Source: Streptococcus caballi DSM 19004 (lineage in GTDB: Bacteria; Bacillota; Bacilli; Lactobacillales; Streptococcaceae). From it: 64,000 nucleotides of DNA. This document shows, one piece after another, positions 35,849-44,456 of the stretch. The stretch lies in assembly GCF_000379985.1 (NCBI RefSeq), contig NZ_KB904118.1, positions 2,927-66,926 on the forward strand, written 5' to 3'. The notes below the pieces were generated by a model, which saw only the letters and a program-made list of their open reading frames with translations, was not told the DNA's origin and ran no database searches. The translations under genes and the position numbers were made by a program. Positions within the stretch are counted from its first letter, which is position 1, and the number at the start of each line of letters is the position of its first letter.

Positions 35849-37432
35849 TTGAAATTTACAGAACTAAATCTTGCAGAAGATATTATTGCAGCAGTCGAAA
35901 AAGCTGGCTTTGTTAAGCCATCACCTATTCAAGAGATGACTATTCCTCTTGCCCTTGAAGGCAAGGATGTTATCGGTCAAGCTCAAACAGGGACAGGTAA
36001 AACAGCCGCTTTTGGTTTGCCAACCCTCAATAAAATTGATGTGGCAAACAACACGATTCAAGCGCTTGTCATTGCACCAACGCGTGAGTTGGCTGTGCAA
36101 AGTCAGGAAGAACTTTTCCGTTTTGGCCGTGAAAAGGGTGTGAAAGTCCGCTCGGTTTATGGTGGTTCGTCCATTGAAAGACAAATCAAGGCTCTTCGTT
36201 CAGGCGCTCATATTGTTGTCGGAACGCCAGGTCGTTTGTTGGACTTGATTAAACGCAAGGCACTTAAGCTTAACCATATTGAAACCCTCATTTTGGATGA
36301 AGCGGATGAAATGCTTAACATGGGCTTCCTTGAAGACATTGAAGCAATCATCTCTCGTGTGCCTGAGGAGCGCCAAACGCTGCTTTTCTCGGCAACAATG
36401 CCAGATCCCATCAAACGTATCGGCGTGAAATTCATGAAAGAGCCTGAACACGTTAAGATTGCAGCTAAAGAATTGACAACGGAATTGGTAGACCAATATT
36501 ATATTCGTGTCAAAGAAAATGAGAAATTTGATACTATGACTCGTCTCATGGATGTTGATCAACCAGAATTATCAATTGTCTTTGGTCGTACTAAACGTCG
36601 TGTTGATGAGTTGACTCGCGGTCTAAAACTGCGTGGTTACCGCGCAGAAGGGATTCATGGGGATCTTGATCAAGGGAAACGCTTGCGCGTGCTCCGCGAT
36701 TTCAAAAATGATAATTTGGATATTTTGGTCGCAACAGATGTGGCTGCGCGTGGTTTGGATATTTCGGGTGTGACTCATGTTTACAACTATGATATTCCAC
36801 AAGATCCTGAAAGTTATGTCCACCGTATTGGTCGTACAGGGCGTGCTGGTAAGCATGGTCAGTCTATTACTTTTGTTTCGCCAAATGAAATGGGCTATCT
36901 ATCTATCATCGAAAACTTGACTAAGAAACGCATGAAGGGTCTCAAGCCAGCAACGGCTCAAGAAGCCTTCCAAGCCAAGAAAAAAGTTGCCCTTAAGAAG
37001 ATTGAAGCTGATTTTGCGGATGAAAAAATCCGTGCTAACTTTGATAAATTCAAGGGGGATGCTGTTAAATTGGCTGCAGAATTCAGCCCAGAAGAGCTGG
37101 CTCTTTATATCTTGACCTTGACGGTGCAAGACCCAGATACTCTGCCAGAAGTAGAAATTGCACGTGAAAAACCATTGCCATTCAAACCATCAGGCGGTGG
37201 CTTTGGTGGTAAAGGTAAGGGGGGACGTGGTCGTAATGATCGCAACCGTCGTGACGGAGATCGCCGTGGTGTTTATCGTGGGGACCGAAACCATGATGAC
37301 CGACGCCGTGACTTCAAACGTAAATCAAACAAGAACCGCAAGGACTTTGAACAAAAAGACAACAAGCGACCACACCGCACATCAAGCGAAAAGAAAAACG
37401 GTTTTGTTATCCGTAATAAGGGCGATAGGTAA
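35849..37432 (+). CDS. cshA: DEAD-box RNA helicase CshA
   Basis: A 527-residue ATP-dependent RNA helicase of the cold-shock/degradosome type. The Q motif is FVKPSPIQEMTIP; motif I is AQTGTGKT, with PTRELA, VGTPGRLLD, DEADEML, SAT, VATDVAARGLDI and HRIGRTGRAG in order. A dimerisation-like segment follows and the tail (from about residue 445) is rich in Gly, Arg and Asp (GGKGKGGRGRNDRNRR), an RNA-binding extension. The start is TTG at 35849; AGAAAAGAG is a weak SD. It sits behind a structured leader with a RUP-like element and a hairpin. A perfect terminator overlaps its stop codon. Confidence 0.96.
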   Translation: MKFTELNLAEDIIAAVEKAGFVKPSPIQEMTIPLALEGKDVIGQAQTGTGKTAAFGLPTLNKIDVANNTIQALVIAPTRELAVQSQEELFRFGREKGVKVRSVYGGSSIERQIKALRSGAHIVVGTPGRLLDLIKRKALKLNHIETLILDEADEMLNMGFLEDIEAIISRVPEERQTLLFSATMPDPIKRIGVKFMKEPEHVKIAAKELTTELVDQYYIRVKENEKFDTMTRLMDVDQPELSIVFGRTKRRVDELTRGLKLRGYRAEGIHGDLDQGKRLRVLRDFKNDNLDILVATDVAARGLDISGVTHVYNYDIPQDPESYVHRIGRTGRAGKHGQSITFVSPNEMGYLSIIENLTKKRMKGLKPATAQEAFQAKKKVALKKIEADFADEKIRANFDKFKGDAVKLAAEFSPEELALYILTLTVQDPDTLPEVEIAREKPLPFKPSGGGFGGKGKGGRGRNDRNRRDGDRRGVYRGDRNHDDRRRDFKRKSNKNRKDFEQKDNKRPHRTSSEKKNGFVIRNKGDR

Positions 37433-37470
37433 GTAAAAGCTGAGACTATAACATCTCAGCTTTTACTTTG
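37432..37470 (+). terminator. Terminator of cshA
   Basis: AGTAAAAGCTGAGA (37432-37445) pairs perfectly with its complement at 37454-37467 and ends in TTTG. The stem starts on the last base of the stop codon. Confidence 0.92.
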
Positions 37471-37830
37471 CTTGTAACTTGTTTATAACTTGCTGCTTTA
37501 GTAGAATAGAGATAGTACGGCTTATCTTTGTATCTATTTTAATGTTTGTAATTTCTTTTAGCTTTTACAATTTTTTCATCCTAGGCTATTTAATATCCCT
37601 AAACATGTTGATAAGATTGTCCTAACGGAGGCTAATTATAGCCTGTCATCAGACGATCAAATAGAGGTAACATTCAAGTACCTGTTGAAAAGTTTTTTTG
37701 GTTTAGAAGGGGTCAACAGCTAAGATCGGGCAAATCTTGAATCAGATCAATATTCAGGAAAACATGTGCTTGTTCTGTCTTGATTCAAAGAATCAGGCTT
37801 TTTGGAATTTAATCTTGAAAGTTATTTTAT
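37471..37830. other. Non-coding gap
   Basis: No intact gene. A hairpin CTTGATTC-AAA-GAATCAGG followed by CTTTTTGG at about 37778-37800 looks like a terminator for the plus strand, but no gene precedes it. Confidence 0.5.
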
Positions 37831-37996
37831 CTAGTACGGTAGGATAGCGCTAGCTATTCCTATAAAAGACACGGAAATTTAGGTATATCACGAGGCTATC
37901 CTGATAAGACTTTTTGAGCTGATGCCTAAAGAAAGTCTCTAGAAATCCACCTATTATGATAACGCCTACATTGATGAGTGTGCCTAAAACAAACAT
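37831..37996 (-). pseudogene. DUF554 family membrane protein remnant
   Basis: The minus strand keeps GGAGG (complement of 38003-38007) before an ATG at 37996 and reads MFVLGTLINVGVIIIGGFL, the typical DUF554/YqgA-like start of a polytopic membrane protein. After about 43 residues the frame slips near 37866: it goes from ...SLVIYLNF to VSFIGIASAILPY in a neighbouring frame, then stops at 37831. Only about 55 of the family's ~230 residues remain. A TATAAT lies upstream on the same strand (38029-38024). The gene is dead. Confidence 0.6.
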
Positions 37997-38085
37997 ATCA
38001 AACCTCCTAAGTCATTCTTTAGTATTATAGTAAAAGCTGGGACTATCTTCTAGGTACACCTGAATTTCCTTTGGTGGCAGGATTG

Positions 38086-38094
38086 TGCTATAAT
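38086..38094 (+). promoter_or_regulatory. Extended -10 promoter upstream of the TMEM175-like gene
   Basis: TGC-TATAAT (38086-38094). If used it gives a leader of about 205 nt to the ATG at 38309, containing the nested hairpins at 38184-38237. Confidence 0.55.
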
Positions 38095-38183
38095 AAATCT
38101 CGATTTGTCAATGTAATACTGGCTGAAAACTAAAACGTTAATTGACCTAGGCTAACTGGAGCGAGCGAAGTGATCTCAAAATG

Positions 38184-38237
38184 AACCTTCCAGAGTAATG
38201 AATGGCTAGTGATAAGCCATGAATTCCTAAGAAGGTT
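38184..38237 (+). ncRNA. Structured leader element upstream of the TMEM175-like gene
   Basis: AACCTTC (38184-38190) pairs with GAAGGTT (38231-38237) and, inside, ATGGCT (38202-38207) pairs with AGCCAT (38215-38220), a two-helix arm. No known riboswitch or T-box consensus is recognised. Confidence 0.4.
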
Positions 38238-38308
38238 GCTAGCATCCGTACCACTTCCAAAAGTTTCAAAATGAATATTTTGATATTAAATTAGTATAAG
38301 GAGTTCCC

Positions 38309-38950
38309 ATGAAAAAGTTAAAAGAACGTTTTGATACACTAAGTGATGCTATTATTGCTATCATCATGACCATCTTGGTTTTGGAAATTAAAATCCCTGA
38401 AAACATGGTCCAGCTGCCTCGGTTGGCAGAGGCTATTGGTTTATTTTTGGTGAGTTTTATCATCGTGACTAATTTCTGGTATCATCGTATGCAGATTAGT
38501 GTTAATTCAGATCGCACGACCTTTCTTATTTTTATATTGGATGTGCTGGCCCATGCCCTCTTATCCCTTTATCCGCTGGCGACTAAGATGCTGGTTGAGT
38601 TTGACATTAAGTGGGTGGCTATTCTCATCTTTGGAATGATCAATGTCTTGACAGGTATCTTGCTTGGTGTTATGGGGAATCTCATGATGTGCGATGTGGT
38701 CTCTGAACTGCCTGAGCGCGCTGGCCATCTCTTTCAAAGCTGGCAGAATCGTCGGATGATTTTAGTTTCTATTAGTGACGTCCTTGTCTTACTCATCGCT
38801 CTTTACTTCAATCAATTTGGCATTTACTTCTATATCCTGTCACCTTTCATTGAATTTCTGCTGAATTATAAACAAGGCCGACGCTATGAAGAGGCTCTCA
38901 ACAACGGTCAGACTTTCAAAGACTTGCTCGAAAGACGCTACGGTGAATAA
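38309..38950 (+). CDS. TMEM175 (DUF1211) family potassium channel-like protein
   Basis: 213 residues with about six hydrophobic segments. The N-terminal RFDTLSDAIIAIIMTILVLEIKIP is the family signature, the (F/L)SDx...AIxxTILVLE pore helix. Bacterial TMEM175 proteins conduct potassium as tetramers. Here the usual FSDG is LSDA, a mild variant. The second half has a similar hydrophobic pattern without the motif. AAGGAG precedes the ATG. It forms a two-gene operon with an LtrA paralogue 18 bp downstream. Ion selectivity is not shown. Confidence 0.88.
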   Translation: MKKLKERFDTLSDAIIAIIMTILVLEIKIPENMVQLPRLAEAIGLFLVSFIIVTNFWYHRMQISVNSDRTTFLIFILDVLAHALLSLYPLATKMLVEFDIKWVAILIFGMINVLTGILLGVMGNLMMCDVVSELPERAGHLFQSWQNRRMILVSISDVLVLLIALYFNQFGIYFYILSPFIEFLLNYKQGRRYEEALNNGQTFKDLLERRYGE

Positions 38951-38968
38951 AAATAGAAAGGATCTCAT

Positions 38969-40090
38969 ATGAAACACAAAAAAGTTGAGCTGACTGAACT
39001 TTTTTATGATTTAGTCTACGTTTATGCTATTAGTCAGGTGACTTCACTCATTCATCATGTCCATCATGGATTTGTGACGCCATCTGCCTTCTTTACCTTT
39101 GCTATGGGGCTGATTATTTACGTTAATTCTTGGATGGTACAATCTGTTTACACTAACCGTTTTGGAAAGAACAGCCTGACTAATATCCTCATGATGTTTT
39201 TTCAGATGGTTTGTCTGATGATTTCATCAACCGCCATCACAGGAGATTGGTCACGTGACTTTATCTGGTTCATCCTTCCTATGGCTGGCATTTCCTTGCT
39301 CCTTTTGGGACAATACGTGCTGAGCTTCTACCAGACAAAAAATCTGGCTGATAAGCGTCTCATCAAACAATTCTTTTACATCTTGGGCATCCGCTCTGCT
39401 ATGTTACTTCTCTCAGCCTGCCTCCCCTATCAAAGTGGTCTGCCGGTGGCAACTATTGGGATTTTGCTGACTTGGTTACTGCCAGCCTTTCTGGTAAGTC
39501 CACAAACGTCTGTCATCAACGCAAAAGTTACACCAATCAACTTTCCTCATTTGATTGAACGGTTATCTCTTTTAGTCATTATTACCTTTGGTGAGATGAT
39601 TATTGGTATTGCTGATTATTTTATGCCTGAGAATTTATCAGTCTATTCCTTCCTCGCCTTTCTTATCGTCAGCAATCTTTTCATGATTTATATCGTAGAA
39701 ATTGATCACTGCATCAATGATGAAGTGACTGGCGTGACAGGCAATAAGGCTATCTATGCACATTACCCCATTTTTGCAGGGTTGAGCCTTGTCACTGTGT
39801 CTCTTGGTTTCTTGAGTAATCAAGAGGCAAAGTCAGGCTTTGCTTTTGGCTTAATGCTAATAGGACTTTTATTGTTTATGCTAGGGCTGTTTAGTCATAA
39901 TTCTTATAATAAGTCCAGCCATTATTTCACCAGAAGTTTAGTCATTAGCGAGTTCGGCTTCCTTGCAGTAACTGTTGTCCTTGGTACCTTTGTGCTGGGA
40001 AATTGGCATCAGCTCATGCTGCTCATTGCCATTGCAACAACAGTAATGATGGTCATTTTTGTCAACTTTAATGTTAAACGCATGCACTAA
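38969..40090 (+). CDS. LtrA family membrane protein, second copy
   Basis: 373 residues, a paralogue of the protein at 4355-5500. It has both signatures, ELTELFYDLVYVYAISQVT at the N-terminus and FPHLIERLSLLVIITFGEMIIGIA in the middle, within about ten membrane segments. It differs in the acidic His-rich loop (DHCINDE). It is translated with the upstream TMEM175-like gene (18-bp gap, AAAGGATC SD) and ends at a hairpin. The pairing with a cation-channel-like protein suggests a common physiological setting, such as temperature or osmotic adaptation, but this is inference. Confidence 0.9.
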   Translation: MKHKKVELTELFYDLVYVYAISQVTSLIHHVHHGFVTPSAFFTFAMGLIIYVNSWMVQSVYTNRFGKNSLTNILMMFFQMVCLMISSTAITGDWSRDFIWFILPMAGISLLLLGQYVLSFYQTKNLADKRLIKQFFYILGIRSAMLLLSACLPYQSGLPVATIGILLTWLLPAFLVSPQTSVINAKVTPINFPHLIERLSLLVIITFGEMIIGIADYFMPENLSVYSFLAFLIVSNLFMIYIVEIDHCINDEVTGVTGNKAIYAHYPIFAGLSLVTVSLGFLSNQEAKSGFAFGLMLIGLLLFMLGLFSHNSYNKSSHYFTRSLVISEFGFLAVTVVLGTFVLGNWHQLMLLIAIATTVMMVIFVNFNVKRMH

Positions 40091-40113
40091 AAGCAGTCTT
40101 CGGACTGTTTTTT
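40090..40113 (+). terminator. Terminator of the TMEM175/ltrA operon
   Basis: AAAAGCAGTC-TTCG-GACTGTTTTTT, one G-U pair, UUCG tetraloop, T-run. Confidence 0.88.
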
Positions 40114-40133
40114 ATTTTGGGATAACTTTTTCT

Positions 40134-40164
40134 TTGACTTGAAGTCGACTACAAGTAGTATAAT
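40134..40164 (+). promoter_or_regulatory. Candidate promoter of the truncated yciI
   Basis: TTGACT (40134-40139), 19-bp spacer, TATAAT (40159-40164). The long spacer makes it a moderate call. Confidence 0.45.
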
Positions 40165-40193
40165 GACTGTATCAAATGTAAAGGAGTCTGAAA

Positions 40194-40295
40194 ATGTACC
40201 TAATTGATATTACGATTCATGCTGATAGGGTGCCAATTGATAAAGCTGGTGAGCTTTTAGCTGGACATCGCGCTTGGTTTACCAAACAAGCTTAA
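40194..40295 (+). pseudogene. Truncated YciI-like gene, 33 codons
   Basis: AAAGGAG precedes an ATG that opens MYLIDITIHADRVPIDKAGE and continues LLAGHRAWFTKQA, the first third of a YciI domain with its conserved GHRAWF helix. A TAA follows at once, where intact proteins carry about 60 more residues. The usual second half is absent downstream, so the gene appears cut by a deletion. It might still be translated. The intact YciI in this window is at 2953-3246. Confidence 0.65.
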
Positions 40296-40379
40296 GCAGG
40301 CTACTTTCTGCTTGTAGGGCCTTCTTTATGGTGCTTTTTCGGGAATAGTGACAGTAGTTTAATTTTCTTTTGCAGACAT

Positions 40380-40411
40380 AAAAATTCCCCATCACAGATT
40401 TTGTGGTGGGG
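40380..40411 (-). terminator. Terminator of queA
   Basis: CCCCATCACA (40387-40396) pairs with TGTGGTGGGG (40402-40411, one G-U). On the minus strand it runs into TTTTT, 17 bp after the queA stop. Confidence 0.85.
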
Positions 40412-40427
40412 ATAGTTTGGTAAATTT

Positions 40428-41456
40428 TTATTCGACGAACATGGCGTCACCGAAACTAAAGAAGCGGTAGCGTTCGTCAACAGCATGCTTGTAGGCTTCA
40501 AGAACAAAGTCACGACCAGCAAAGGCTGAGACTAGCATGACTAGGGTTGATTTGGGTAGGTGGAAGTTGGTTGAGAAGGCATCCACGACTTTAAATTGAT
40601 AGCCGGGCTTGATGAAGATATTTGTCCAGCCGCTATCAGCTTGAATCTGTCCGTTAAATTTTGAACCGATGGTTTCTAGGGTGCGGATAGATGTTGTTCC
40701 GACAGCAACAATACGCCCACCAGCGGCTTTGACATCGCGGAGGGTTTGAGCAGCCTCTTCAGACAAACTGTAGAATTCAGAGTGCATTTCATGTTCTTCC
40801 ACATTGTCAACTGAGACAGGTCGGAAGGTTCCGAGCCCAACATGCAGCGTTAGATAGACTAATTTGATACCTTTAGCTTGAATTTTCGAGAGCAGCTCTT
40901 GTGTGAAGTGCAGACCAGCCGTCGGAGCAGCAGCGGAGCCATTTTCTTTAGCATAAACGGTCTGATAACGTTCGCGATCTTCTAATTTTTCATGGATATA
41001 AGGTGGGAGTGGCATTTCGCCTAGGCTCTCCAGTACCTCAAGAAAGATCCCCTCGTAGCTGAACTTGACAATTCGGCCGCCGTGGTCCAGTTCTTCCTTG
41101 ACGGTGGCATTCAGACGTCCGCCACCAAAGGAAATTTTAGCACCGACACGCAGGCGCTTGGCTGGCTTAGCCAGAACTTCCCAGTCATCGCCTTGAGTAT
41201 TCTTGAGCAAGAGCAGCTCCACATGTCCGTGGGTATCAGGCTTTTCACCATAGAGGCGGGCAGGGAGGACGCGGGTATTGTTCATGACTAGAGCGTCACC
41301 AGGATTGAGTTGATCAATGATGTGGTCAAAGTGAGTATCGGTCATTTGATGCGTCTTACGGTCAATGACTAAGAGCTTAGACGAATCGCGCTTTTCCAGA
41401 GGCGTTTGAGCAATCAGTTCTTCGGGTAAATGGAAATTAAAATCTTCAGTGTTCAT
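40428..41456 (-). CDS. queA: tRNA preQ1(34) S-adenosylmethionine ribosyltransferase-isomerase
   Basis: Transfers the ribosyl part of SAM to preQ1 in tRNA to make epoxyqueuosine. Family hallmarks: [35 protein letters not shown], the long insert with [33 protein letters not shown] and [13 protein letters not shown], and GTTSIRTLE near the end. Length 342 is typical. The ATG at 41456 follows AAGGA. It is divergent from nagB, a conserved streptococcal neighbourhood. No other queuosine genes are in the window. Confidence 0.96.
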   Translation of the reverse strand: MNTEDFNFHLPEELIAQTPLEKRDSSKLLVIDRKTHQMTDTHFDHIIDQLNPGDALVMNNTRVLPARLYGEKPDTHGHVELLLLKNTQGDDWEVLAKPAKRLRVGAKISFGGGRLNATVKEELDHGGRIVKFSYEGIFLEVLESLGEMPLPPYIHEKLEDRERYQTVYAKENGSAAAPTAGLHFTQELLSKIQAKGIKLVYLTLHVGLGTFRPVSVDNVEEHEMHSEFYSLSEEAAQTLRDVKAAGGRIVAVGTTSIRTLETIGSKFNGQIQADSGWTNIFIKPGYQFKVVDAFSTNFHLPKSTLVMLVSAFAGRDFVLEAYKHAVDERYRFFSFGDAMFVE

Positions 41457-41491
41457 ACAAATCCTTCTTTGTTCAGTTTTTCAGCCTTTTC

Positions 41492-41500
41492 ATTATAACA
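41492..41500 (-). promoter_or_regulatory. Extended -10 promoter of queA
   Basis: On the minus strand TGT-TATAAT (41500-41492), about 30 bp before the ATG; -35 not clear. Confidence 0.55.
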
Positions 41501-41748
41501 CGATAAAAGATTCTCGTCACCTTGAGACGTTTTAATCGCAGTCCCTATAAGAAAATAATGGGTTTTGTCTGATTATGCTTGATAGGAGATCTTGCCACCT
41601 GCTTCTTTCCGAGGTAAATTGGACTATAACTTTAGATTTTGTGCTATGAAAATAGCAGAGGTTTAATGGGAATTGAAAATCATTTGTCGGTTTTTGTTTT
41701 TTGAAGAATCTTTCTGTGCAACGCTGTGCAGATCCTGAGAAACTTTTC

Positions 41749-41801
41749 TTGACAATTATTGGTCTATACCATAAAATGGAAATAGAATATTTGGTATAGA
41801 C
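41749..41801 (+). promoter_or_regulatory. nagB promoter with two NagR/dre-like operators
   Basis: TTGACA (41749-41754), 17 bp, TAAAAT (41772-41777). GGTCTATACC (41761-41770) lies between the two hexamers and its inverse, GGTATAGACC (41792-41801), lies at the start site. Both match the GntR/NagR (dre) core, TGGTCTA(T/G)ACCA. This predicts repression lifted by amino-sugar phosphates. Confidence 0.82.
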
Positions 41802-41816
41802 CGACGGAGGTTGATA

Positions 41817-42518
41817 ATGAAAATAATCACTGTAAAAGACCAAGTGGAAGGTGGGAAACTTGCCTTTCATCTGTTAGAAGAGGAAATGGCTGCTGGTGCT
41901 AAAACATTGGGATTAGCAACGGGCAGCACACCGTTGACTTTTTATCAAGAAATGCTGGCAAGTCAGCTTGATTTTTCTGCTATGACCAGTATCAACCTAG
42001 ATGAATATGTAGGCCTGTCGGCAGATAATCCACAGAGCTATGCATATTTTATGTATCAACATCTTTTCCATGCCAAACCCTTCAAGCATTCTTACCTGCC
42101 AAATGGTTTGGCAACTGATTTACAGGCTGAAGTCAAGCATTATGATGATATTATCGCTGAGCATCCTATTGATTTCCAGATTTTAGGAATCGGTCGAAAT
42201 GGACATATCGGCTTTAACGAACCTGGTACACCTTTTGAAATGCTAACACATGTGGTGGACTTGACAGAAAATACTATTCAGGCCAACAGTCGCTTCTTTG
42301 ATAAGATTGAGGATGTGCCAACACAGGCCATTTCCATGGGCATTGCTTCCATCATGTCCTCTAAAACCATTGTCCTTATGGCTTATGGTTTTGATAAAGC
42401 GGATGCTATTTCTAAAACTGTCAGTGGCCCAGTTACAGAAGCCCTGCCAGCCAGCATTTTGCAGAAACATGAAGATGTGGTGCTTCTATTGGACTATGAT
42501 GCAGCCAGTAAGTTATAA
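41817..42518 (+). CDS. nagB: Glucosamine-6-phosphate deaminase
   Basis: Converts glucosamine-6-phosphate to fructose-6-phosphate and ammonia, linking amino-sugar use to glycolysis and opposing wall-precursor synthesis. Seen are [16 protein letters not shown] (phosphate loop), [10 protein letters not shown] with the catalytic Asp, and [17 protein letters not shown] with the His and Asp/Glu set. At 233 residues it is the short Gram-positive form without the allosteric tail. The ATG at 41817 follows CGGAGG; a TTG two codons earlier is not needed. Two NagR-like operators cover its promoter. It is convergent with the GHR gene. Confidence 0.97.
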   Translation: MKIITVKDQVEGGKLAFHLLEEEMAAGAKTLGLATGSTPLTFYQEMLASQLDFSAMTSINLDEYVGLSADNPQSYAYFMYQHLFHAKPFKHSYLPNGLATDLQAEVKHYDDIIAEHPIDFQILGIGRNGHIGFNEPGTPFEMLTHVVDLTENTIQANSRFFDKIEDVPTQAISMGIASIMSSKTIVLMAYGFDKADAISKTVSGPVTEALPASILQKHEDVVLLLDYDAASKL

Positions 42519-42556
42519 AAAAGAAGTTTCCCAAGCGGTTTGGGAGACTTCTTTTG
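42519..42556. terminator. Bidirectional terminator between nagB and the GHR gene
   Basis: AAAGAAGTTTCCCAA pairs with TTGGGAGACTTCTTT around GCGGT; A and T runs flank both sides. Confidence 0.88.
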
Positions 42557-42557
42557 A

Positions 42558-43514
42558 TTATAGTGACCAATCCAATTCTGGTCCGACAGGGATGATGCCT
42601 GTTGGATTGATGGTTTTGTGGCTGCCATAGTAGTGCTTTTTGATATGATCAAAATTGACAGTATCGGCAATGCTAGGTATGTTATAGATTCGTTTAGTGT
42701 AGTGCCACAGATTTGGATAGTCTACCAAGCGGCGGATATTGCATTTGAAATGGCCATAGTAGACAGCGTCAAAGCGCACTAAGGTGGTAAAGAGACGGAT
42801 ATCCGCTTCGGTGAATTGATTGCCCACCAGCCAGTCTTGAGAAGATAGCAAAGCTTCTAATTTATCTAGTGCTGCAAAGAGATTTTGGACTTCCTCTTGG
42901 TAAACTTCCTGAGAAGTGGCGAAACCTGCCTTGTAGACGCCGTTGTTGATGTTAGGATAGACAAAGTCATTCATTTGGTCAATGTCAGCCTGCAAGTCTG
43001 CCGGGTAATAATCATCAGTATTGCCAGTGATGTCATTGAAGGCAGTGTTAAGCATGCGCATGATTTCAGCAGACTCATTATTAACGATGGTTTTTCTTTT
43101 CTTGTCCCAGAGGACAGGCACAGTCACACGGCCAGAATAGTCTGGCTGAGCTGCCAAATAAACTTGGTAGAGGTAGTCGCTATGAAGTTCTGAATCTACT
43201 ATGACACCGTCGCCCTCCTCAAAGGTCCAGCCATTTTCCAGCATGAGCGGATGAACAATAGAAATAGAAATGTGCTTTTCCAAGTCCTTGAGAGCGCGCA
43301 TAATAAGGGTTCGGCTAGCCCAAGGACAGGCTAGGGAGATATAGAGATGGTAGCGACCAGATTCAGCCTTGAATCCACCTGTGCCAGTTGGCCCAGCCAA
43401 ACCATCAGCTGTTATCCAGTTGCGAAATTGTGTGGTCGTGCGGACGAATTTACCGCCAGTAGACTTGGTATCGTACCATTTATCCACCCATTTGCCGTCT
43501 TGTAAAAGTCCCAT
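42558..43514 (-). CDS. Glutathionyl-hydroquinone reductase (YqjG/ECM4 family)
   Basis: 318 residues of the omega-class GST-like family that reduces glutathionyl-hydroquinones. The active site is SLACPWASRTLIM with the catalytic Cys, followed by RVTVPVLWDKKRKTIVNNES, where the Glu-Ser pair binds glutathione, and an all-helical C-terminal half (DWLVGNQFTEADIRLF). The ATG at 43514 follows GGAGGA; the longer frame to 43592 covers the promoter region. It suggests that the strain handles quinone or electrophile stress. It is divergent from rsuA. Confidence 0.92.
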   Translation of the reverse strand: MGLLQDGKWVDKWYDTKSTGGKFVRTTTQFRNWITADGLAGPTGTGGFKAESGRYHLYISLACPWASRTLIMRALKDLEKHISISIVHPLMLENGWTFEEGDGVIVDSELHSDYLYQVYLAAQPDYSGRVTVPVLWDKKRKTIVNNESAEIMRMLNTAFNDITGNTDDYYPADLQADIDQMNDFVYPNINNGVYKAGFATSQEVYQEEVQNLFAALDKLEALLSSQDWLVGNQFTEADIRLFTTLVRFDAVYYGHFKCNIRRLVDYPNLWHYTKRIYNIPSIADTVNFDHIKKHYYGSHKTINPTGIIPVGPELDWSL

Positions 43515-43593
43515 GAGATCCTCCTTTAATTTTATTACGATGTAGTGATAGTCTACTACGTTTTTACTGGAATGGCAAGAAACTTGCTTCATA

Positions 43594-43602
43594 TGCTACA
43601 AT
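43594..43602 (+). promoter_or_regulatory. Extended -10 promoter almost touching the rsuA start codon
   Basis: TATGC-TACAAT: TGC at 43594-43596, TACAAT at 43597-43602; the ATG begins at 43609. There is no SD between them, so the predicted start site falls on or beside the start codon. Confidence 0.65.
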
Positions 43603-43608
43603 AGAAGC

Positions 43609-44325
43609 ATGCGTTTAGACAAATTATTAGGTAAGGCGGGCTATGGCTCGCGTAATCAGGTCAAAAAACTTATTCGTAGCCAGCAGGTACGCGTGGATGG
43701 AGAGCTAGCTCAGGCTGGTAACCTCAATGTGGATTCGAACCTGCAAGTCATCACTGTGTCTGGTCAGTCGCTCAGCTATTCTCCAGATGTCTACTACCTG
43801 CTCAACAAGCCTGAGGGTGTAGTGTCAGCCGTGACGGACAGAAAGCACCAGACGGTCATTGACCTCATTGCACCAGCTGACCGAAGGGAGGGACTCTATC
43901 CCGTGGGACGTTTGGATCGCGACACGGAAGGGTTGATTCTCATCACCAACAATGGTCCGCTGGGCTTTCGCCTGCTCCATCCCAAGCATCACGTCAGCAA
44001 GACCTACTATGCCGAGGTCAACGGCCTCTTGGCACCTGATGCGCCAGCTTTTTTTGGCAATGGCATAGCTTTTCATGATGGCACCGTCTGCAAACCAGCT
44101 AAACTGGAGATTATCTCGTCTAGTCCAGTCTTCAGCTGCGCTCATATCACCATCTCCGAAGGTAAATTTCATCAGATTAAGAAAATGTTTCTTGCCTACG
44201 GAGTCAAAGTTACTTACCTGCGCCGCATCAGCTTTGCTCAGTTTCAGCTAGGCGAACTTCCTCCGGGTTCTTACCGCCAACTGACTCATGAAGAAAAAGA
44301 ATTATTAAAAGTCTATTTGGGATGA
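43609..44325 (+). CDS. rsuA: 16S rRNA pseudouridine synthase RsuA family, copy 1
   Basis: 238 residues: an N-terminal S4 domain (MRLDKLLGKAGYGSRNQVKKLI) and a catalytic domain with YPVGRLDRDTEGLILITN, whose Asp is the nucleophile, followed by HPKHHVSKTYYAEV and ISEGKFHQIKKMF. It modifies U516 of 16S rRNA in E. coli-type enzymes. The start is fixed by the conserved MRLDK beginning. No SD precedes the ATG and the -10 lies 6 bases away, which points to leaderless translation. A second family member is at 61254. Confidence 0.94.
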   Translation: MRLDKLLGKAGYGSRNQVKKLIRSQQVRVDGELAQAGNLNVDSNLQVITVSGQSLSYSPDVYYLLNKPEGVVSAVTDRKHQTVIDLIAPADRREGLYPVGRLDRDTEGLILITNNGPLGFRLLHPKHHVSKTYYAEVNGLLAPDAPAFFGNGIAFHDGTVCKPAKLEIISSSPVFSCAHITISEGKFHQIKKMFLAYGVKVTYLRRISFAQFQLGELPPGSYRQLTHEEKELLKVYLG

Positions 44326-44421
44326 GGAAAAGTGTCAAGTAGACCTTAGATGGTGAAGAACTTAGTCAATACCAAAATCAACTAGACGACTTCATCAGCT
44401 AGCTCCATCTCTCTTAAAAAA

Positions 44422-44447
44422 CAAAAAGCGTTGATTACTCAGCGCTT
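44422..44447. terminator. Terminator between rsuA and the esterase gene
   Basis: AAGCGTTGA-TTAC-TCAGCGCTT (one G-U) with an A-run before it, which makes a T-run for the minus-strand esterase transcript. Confidence 0.75.
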
Positions 44448-44456
44448 CTATATCTT

